Below are positions 4,917 through 5,030 of a stretch of 5,030 nucleotides of DNA, piece after piece (positions within the stretch are counted from its first letter, which is position 1; every line of letters begins with the position of its first letter). Below the pieces are notes generated by a model. It was not told the origin of the DNA. It searched no databases and saw only the letters and a program-made list of their open reading frames with translations. The stretch comes from Clostridiales bacterium UBA2432 (GTDB lineage: Bacteria > Bacillota > Clostridia > Lachnospirales > Vallitaleaceae). The DNA is taken from positions 1 through 5,030 of the forward strand of contig DDQW01000026.1 in assembly GCA_002342805.1 (NCBI GenBank), written 5' to 3'. The translations under genes were made by a program, and so were the position numbers.

Positions 4917-4945
4917 ATTATACCAGAACATGCATTCGCAGTCAT
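4917..4945 (-). promoter_or_regulatory. Toxin 2 promoter
   Basis: On the minus strand TATAAT (4917-4922) is preceded by TGG, a consensus extended -10, and ATGACT (4940-4945) stands 17 nt upstream as a moderate -35. The start is predicted near 4910, giving a leader of about 68 nt. It aligns exactly with the toxin 1 promoter. Confidence 0.75.
4925..4938. promoter_or_regulatory. LexA-like operator in toxin 2 promoter
   Basis: AGAACATGCATTCG lies in the -35/-10 spacer and fits GAAC-N4-GTTC with one mismatch. It occupies the same place as 1472-1485 in copy 1. The central ATGCAT is itself a perfect dyad. SOS control is an inference. Confidence 0.45.
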
Positions 4946-4977
4946 TATATTACACAATTTATTGAAAATTTAATATT

Positions 4978-5015
4978 ATGTTCGCCCTTCTTCGGCGTGT
5001 TGGGAACAGTCTGTT
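4978..5015. repeat. Upstream repeat shared with module 1, hairpin-forming
   Basis: TGTTGGGAACAGTCTGTT (4998-5015) matches 1612-1629 at 15 of 18 positions. Next to it CGCC (4983-4986) and GGCG (4994-4997) form a hairpin. The repeat lies upstream of the toxin promoter in both modules and extends the paralogy beyond the TA unit. It is too short and diverged to assign to a known element. Confidence 0.45.
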
Positions 5016-5030
5016 GAACTAAATCGCTAC

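Overview
The window is AT-rich, with GGAGG-type ribosome binding sites and consensus sigma-A-type promoters. This points to a low-GC Bacillota, most likely a Clostridia/Lachnospiraceae-type genome; that is inferred from composition and gene style, because no marker gene is present. Every protein gene lies on the minus strand. The content is typical of accessory DNA: small orphan membrane or secreted proteins, one broken gene, and repeated non-coding modules.

Layout from right to left, in the direction of transcription. At 4623-4945 is a compact toxin/antitoxin-RNA module: a 38-aa hydrophobic peptide on the minus strand, with a short RNA running convergently on the plus strand. At 4441-4590 is a more GC-rich, hairpin-forming non-coding block. 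Next come two tightly coupled genes: a 120-aa two-helix membrane protein (4038-4400, DUF3566-like) and a 236-aa alpha/beta hydrolase (3326-4036). A weak promoter near 3205-3234 precedes a 269-aa membrane-anchored coiled-coil/SH3-like protein (2340-3149) whose C-terminus looks cut by a frameshift. It is followed by a 153-aa signal-anchored orphan (1812-2273) and a 46-aa small membrane protein starting at TTG (1665-1805). A second toxin/antitoxin-RNA module lies at 1173-1492. After it come a decayed PHP-family phosphoesterase pseudogene (547-1098) and a 165-aa membrane-anchored orphan (32-529).

The most notable content is the pair of paralogous modules, absent from a plain ORF list because the peptides are only 36 and 38 aa. 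Each has convergent promoters: TTGAAA/T-17-TATAAT for the RNA and an extended -10 for the toxin. Each has a shared terminator containing the toxin stop codon, and inverted arms that make both transcripts begin with nearly the same sequence. Each also has a LexA-like dyad (GAAC-N4-ATTC) between the toxin -35 and -10. This matches the architecture of type I toxin-antitoxin systems (Fst/TxpA/BsrG type) and suggests possible SOS control, as known for E. coli TisB. The assignment is inferred from sequence architecture only.
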